Assembly: GCA_933226995.1 (NCBI GenBank)
Contig: CAKOFP010000315.1
Span: 1 to 7,032, forward strand
DNA: 7,032 nucleotides
Reading direction: 5' to 3'
DNA from: Candidatus Nitrosopolaris rasttigaisensis
GTDB taxonomy: Archaea; Thermoproteota; Nitrososphaeria; Nitrososphaerales; Nitrososphaeraceae
The translations under genes were made by a program, and so were the position numbers. The notes under the pieces were generated by a model that ran no database searches, was not told the origin of the DNA, and saw only the letters and a list, made by a program, of their open reading frames with translations. Positions 5,707-7,032 of the stretch are shown here, piece after piece (position 1 is the stretch's first letter; every line of letters starts with the position of its first letter).

Positions 5707-6714
5707 TCAGAGCCAGTCTGAATGAATTGGGATATACACTCTCTTCCTTGCATCGTCAAGACTATTTCTTCCAATTATTAAGCCTTGTAGTTTCAGCTCA
5801 TCAATCGCTCCTTGGACTGTTCTTCTAGGCAGGTGGCTCAGACTTATCAAATCACTCTGTTCAATAGGATGCTTTGACTTAATAATATAATAAATGAATT
5901 TTGCAGCAGGGCCACCCTCAGGGTCCTTGCGCAAATATGATACCCCAAAAGCTGCTTTCGAAAGAAATCCTCGTCGTTGAGACTCAACTGATGCGACGGA
6001 CCCTGGATGAATTTCAGCTAAATTTACCCGCTGTCCAAACTCTGCAATCAGAGCTGATTGTTGTGACTCCAGAGGAGCCTCGAATATGAAAGTGCTGGGT
6101 GGAAATTTTGCTGTTATTGCTCCGATGAGGTTCCATTTTATGAGACTTTTTTCATCATAAATTCCTACGCTGACTCCTTCGTTTGCCTCGAGCACCACCT
6201 TTTTGGATCCTAACTTTAAGGCATCACCGATTTTATAGGACGTTTCTTCGACATTCAGCTGATGTCTTGGATCCTTCCTTCCTACCTTGCATTGAACATT
6301 AATATCGAGGGAAGTTACCAAATCCATAATCTTCCTCTTACGTTCCATACTTATGTCTACACTATTTTCACCGATCTCTATCGTGTCAAATCCAATTGCG
6401 GCTGCCTCTTTCGCAAGTCTTTCCAATGAGTGTTCCAAAATTGCGAATTCGGTAATTGTACTTCCTGTTGATACTTGTACACCTAGATCATGATAGAATT
6501 TAATTTTCTGTTTCAATAGCGTATCGGAGGCAAGCAACGGGAGCGCGCCATGAATCTTGACTATATCTATGAATGGTGCGAGTATCTCAAAGTTCTCTTT
6601 CTCAAGGCCCTGAAACCTATCTATGATATAGGTAAGTCCCTCTTTTCTTGGTTTTTGTGAGTCTAGCCTGTTTTTAGCCAAATCCTTCAGCAAATTGGGA
6701 CATAGAAAATGCAT
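5707..6714 (-). CDS. ComA-like (phosphosulfolactate synthase family) TIM barrel fused to winged HTH
   Basis: The 335-residue product has two parts. Residues about 26-255 match the ComA family, whose known members join phosphoenolpyruvate and sulfite in coenzyme M synthesis: GLTYIIDRF (26-34), FIDIVKIHG (48-56), VSTGSTITEFA (81-91), IEIGENSVDIS (112-122), CKVGRK (142-147), VVLEANEG (173-180), FIFEAPLESQQSA (209-221) and VESQRRGF (243-250). Compared with my memory of the methanogen enzyme, the early D-K-G is D-R-F and the KFGWGT stretch is KIHGAL, so the original activity is doubtful. Residues about 268-335 form a winged helix-turn-helix of MarR/ArsR style: GGPAAKFIYYIIKS, LPRRTVQGAIDEL (recognition-helix region, 295-307), GLIIGRNSLDDARKRVYIP (wing). 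The single-domain ComA enzyme is about 250 residues, so the extra C-terminal part is a true fusion in one frame. The ATG at 6714 is only about 12 nt from one TATA box; TTG at 6693 is an alternative start. A dyad next to the promoter suggests self-regulation. Family is sure, function is not. Confidence 0.85.
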   Translation of the reverse strand: MHFLCPNLLKDLAKNRLDSQKPRKEGLTYIIDRFQGLEKENFEILAPFIDIVKIHGALPLLASDTLLKQKIKFYHDLGVQVSTGSTITEFAILEHSLERLAKEAAAIGFDTIEIGENSVDISMERKRKIMDLVTSLDINVQCKVGRKDPRHQLNVEETSYKIGDALKLGSKKVVLEANEGVSVGIYDEKSLIKWNLIGAITAKFPPSTFIFEAPLESQQSALIAEFGQRVNLAEIHPGSVASVESQRRGFLSKAAFGVSYLRKDPEGGPAAKFIYYIIKSKHPIEQSDLISLSHLPRRTVQGAIDELKLQGLIIGRNSLDDARKRVYIPIHSDWL

Positions 6715-6720
6715 CCAGCA

Positions 6721-6731
6721 TTATATATAAA
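6721..6731 (-). promoter_or_regulatory. TATA-like box next to the ComA-HTH start
   Basis: TTTATATATAA on the minus strand is the strongest TATA match here, but its centre is only about 12 nt before the ATG at 6714. Its expected start site, near 6700, would fall inside the frame and favour a TTG/CTG start at 6693 or 6690. An alternative AT-rich box, GAATAAAA at about 6750-6757, would suit the ATG with a leader of about 14 nt. Confidence 0.4.
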
Positions 6732-6752
6732 CGACAGCTCGTTTTGTCGTTT
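6729..6752. repeat. 8-bp inverted repeat overlapping the ComA-HTH promoter
   Basis: AAACGACA (6729-6736) and TGTCGTTT (6745-6752) are perfect inverted copies around GCTCGTTT. The 24-bp site overlaps the end of one TATA box and lies between it and the alternative box, where the TFB-recognition element would be. It is well placed to be an operator, plausibly for the winged-helix part of the adjacent protein; that is inference. Confidence 0.4.
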
Positions 6753-7032
6753 TATTCAAAGAAATAATGAAGAATTGCTCTTTTCTATGTTATCGTTAGT
6801 CCATGTTGACCCAAAAAAAGATCAGATGACAGCAGTGTCCTAGGAGGTCGAGTCTGTGTTTCATTTAGTGTGCAAAAAATTAAAGTTGGATAAACTGTAT
6901 TATCCATACATTGATGGAAGTATCTTAGCGGATAGGTTATCGCTAAGGAGAAGACAAGTTAGTGTGATTAAGCTAAACTGACAAAGCAAGCAGAATCTTA
7001 TGGCACAGGTCTTCTTTTAAGCCGTCTTGATC
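6753..7032. other. Intergenic region with tandem hairpins, no gene seen
   Basis: No convincing coding frame, tRNA or rRNA was found to the window edge. Two perfect short hairpins lie close together: TGGATAA (6887-6893) with TTATCCA (6900-6906), and CTTAGCG (6924-6930) with CGCTAAG (6941-6947). A weaker GTTAG...CTAAAC pairing follows at about 6959-6977. A GACCCAAAAAA 11-mer at 6808-6818 also occurs at 3389-3399. The hairpins could belong to a small RNA or an element at the end of an off-window gene. Confidence 0.4.
6887..6947. ncRNA. Candidate RNA with two tandem hairpins (speculative)
   Basis: A 7-bp stem with a 6-nt loop (6887-6906) and a 7-bp stem with a 10-nt loop (6924-6947, extendable by G-T pairs at both ends) are separated by 17 nt. 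An AT-rich AAAAAATTAAAG at about 6874-6885 immediately precedes the first hairpin, too near to be its TATA box under the usual spacing. The strand is undecided, and no known RNA family is recognised. Confidence 0.15.

Noticed and set aside
5415..5774. Minus-strand frame of 119 codons
   Set aside because: It overlaps the small secreted protein gene and the end of the ComA-HTH gene in another frame, and has no domain pattern.
5901..6089. Plus-strand frame of 62 codons
   Set aside because: Antisense to the conserved ComA-like domain, with no independent support.

Overview
This window looks like chromosomal DNA from a TACK archaeon, most probably a soil ammonia oxidiser of the Nitrososphaeria (Nitrososphaera/Nitrosocosmicus type). 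The evidence is an eL13 ribosomal protein (typical of TACK archaea), AT-rich spacers with archaeal TATA boxes 24-35 nt before start codons (some genes look leaderless), a ComA-family protein fused to a winged-helix domain, and several secreted surface proteins of a style common in these archaea. Lineage is inferred from protein style and base composition; no marker gene such as 16S or amoA is present.

Layout, left to right. (1) Positions 4-348, minus strand: eL13-like ribosomal protein with a long Lys/Arg-rich tail. (2) 349-732: spacer between divergent genes, with a TATA-like box and a long-range inverted repeat that may mark a small RNA. (3) 733-1722, plus: secreted protein with a C-terminal F5/8C (discoidin) domain. 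(4) 1723-2375: 653-base spacer with promoter-like boxes, a T7 run and no convincing gene. (5) 2376-3359, plus: secreted NodB-type polysaccharide deacetylase with recognisable metal and catalytic residues. (6) 3360-3632: spacer with a sharply GC-richer block able to form competing hairpins. (7) 3633-5000, plus: secreted right-handed beta-helix protein with a DPH motif recalling AlgG-type mannuronan C5-epimerases. (8) 5001-5281: spacer between convergent genes, with a perfect 9-bp hairpin. (9) 5282-5527, minus: small secreted two-cysteine protein. (10) 5707-6714, minus: phosphosulfolactate synthase (ComA)-like TIM barrel fused to a winged helix-turn-helix, with a dyad overlapping its TATA box. 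(11) 6715-7032: spacer with tandem hairpins and no supported gene.

The three plus-strand genes (carbohydrate-binding-like, deacetylase, epimerase/lyase-like) probably form an exopolysaccharide or cell-surface glycan processing cluster. Each has its own promoter-like sequence rather than sharing an operon. The ComA-HTH fusion looks like an enzyme fold reused as a regulator or a self-regulating enzyme, and is the most unusual protein in the window.
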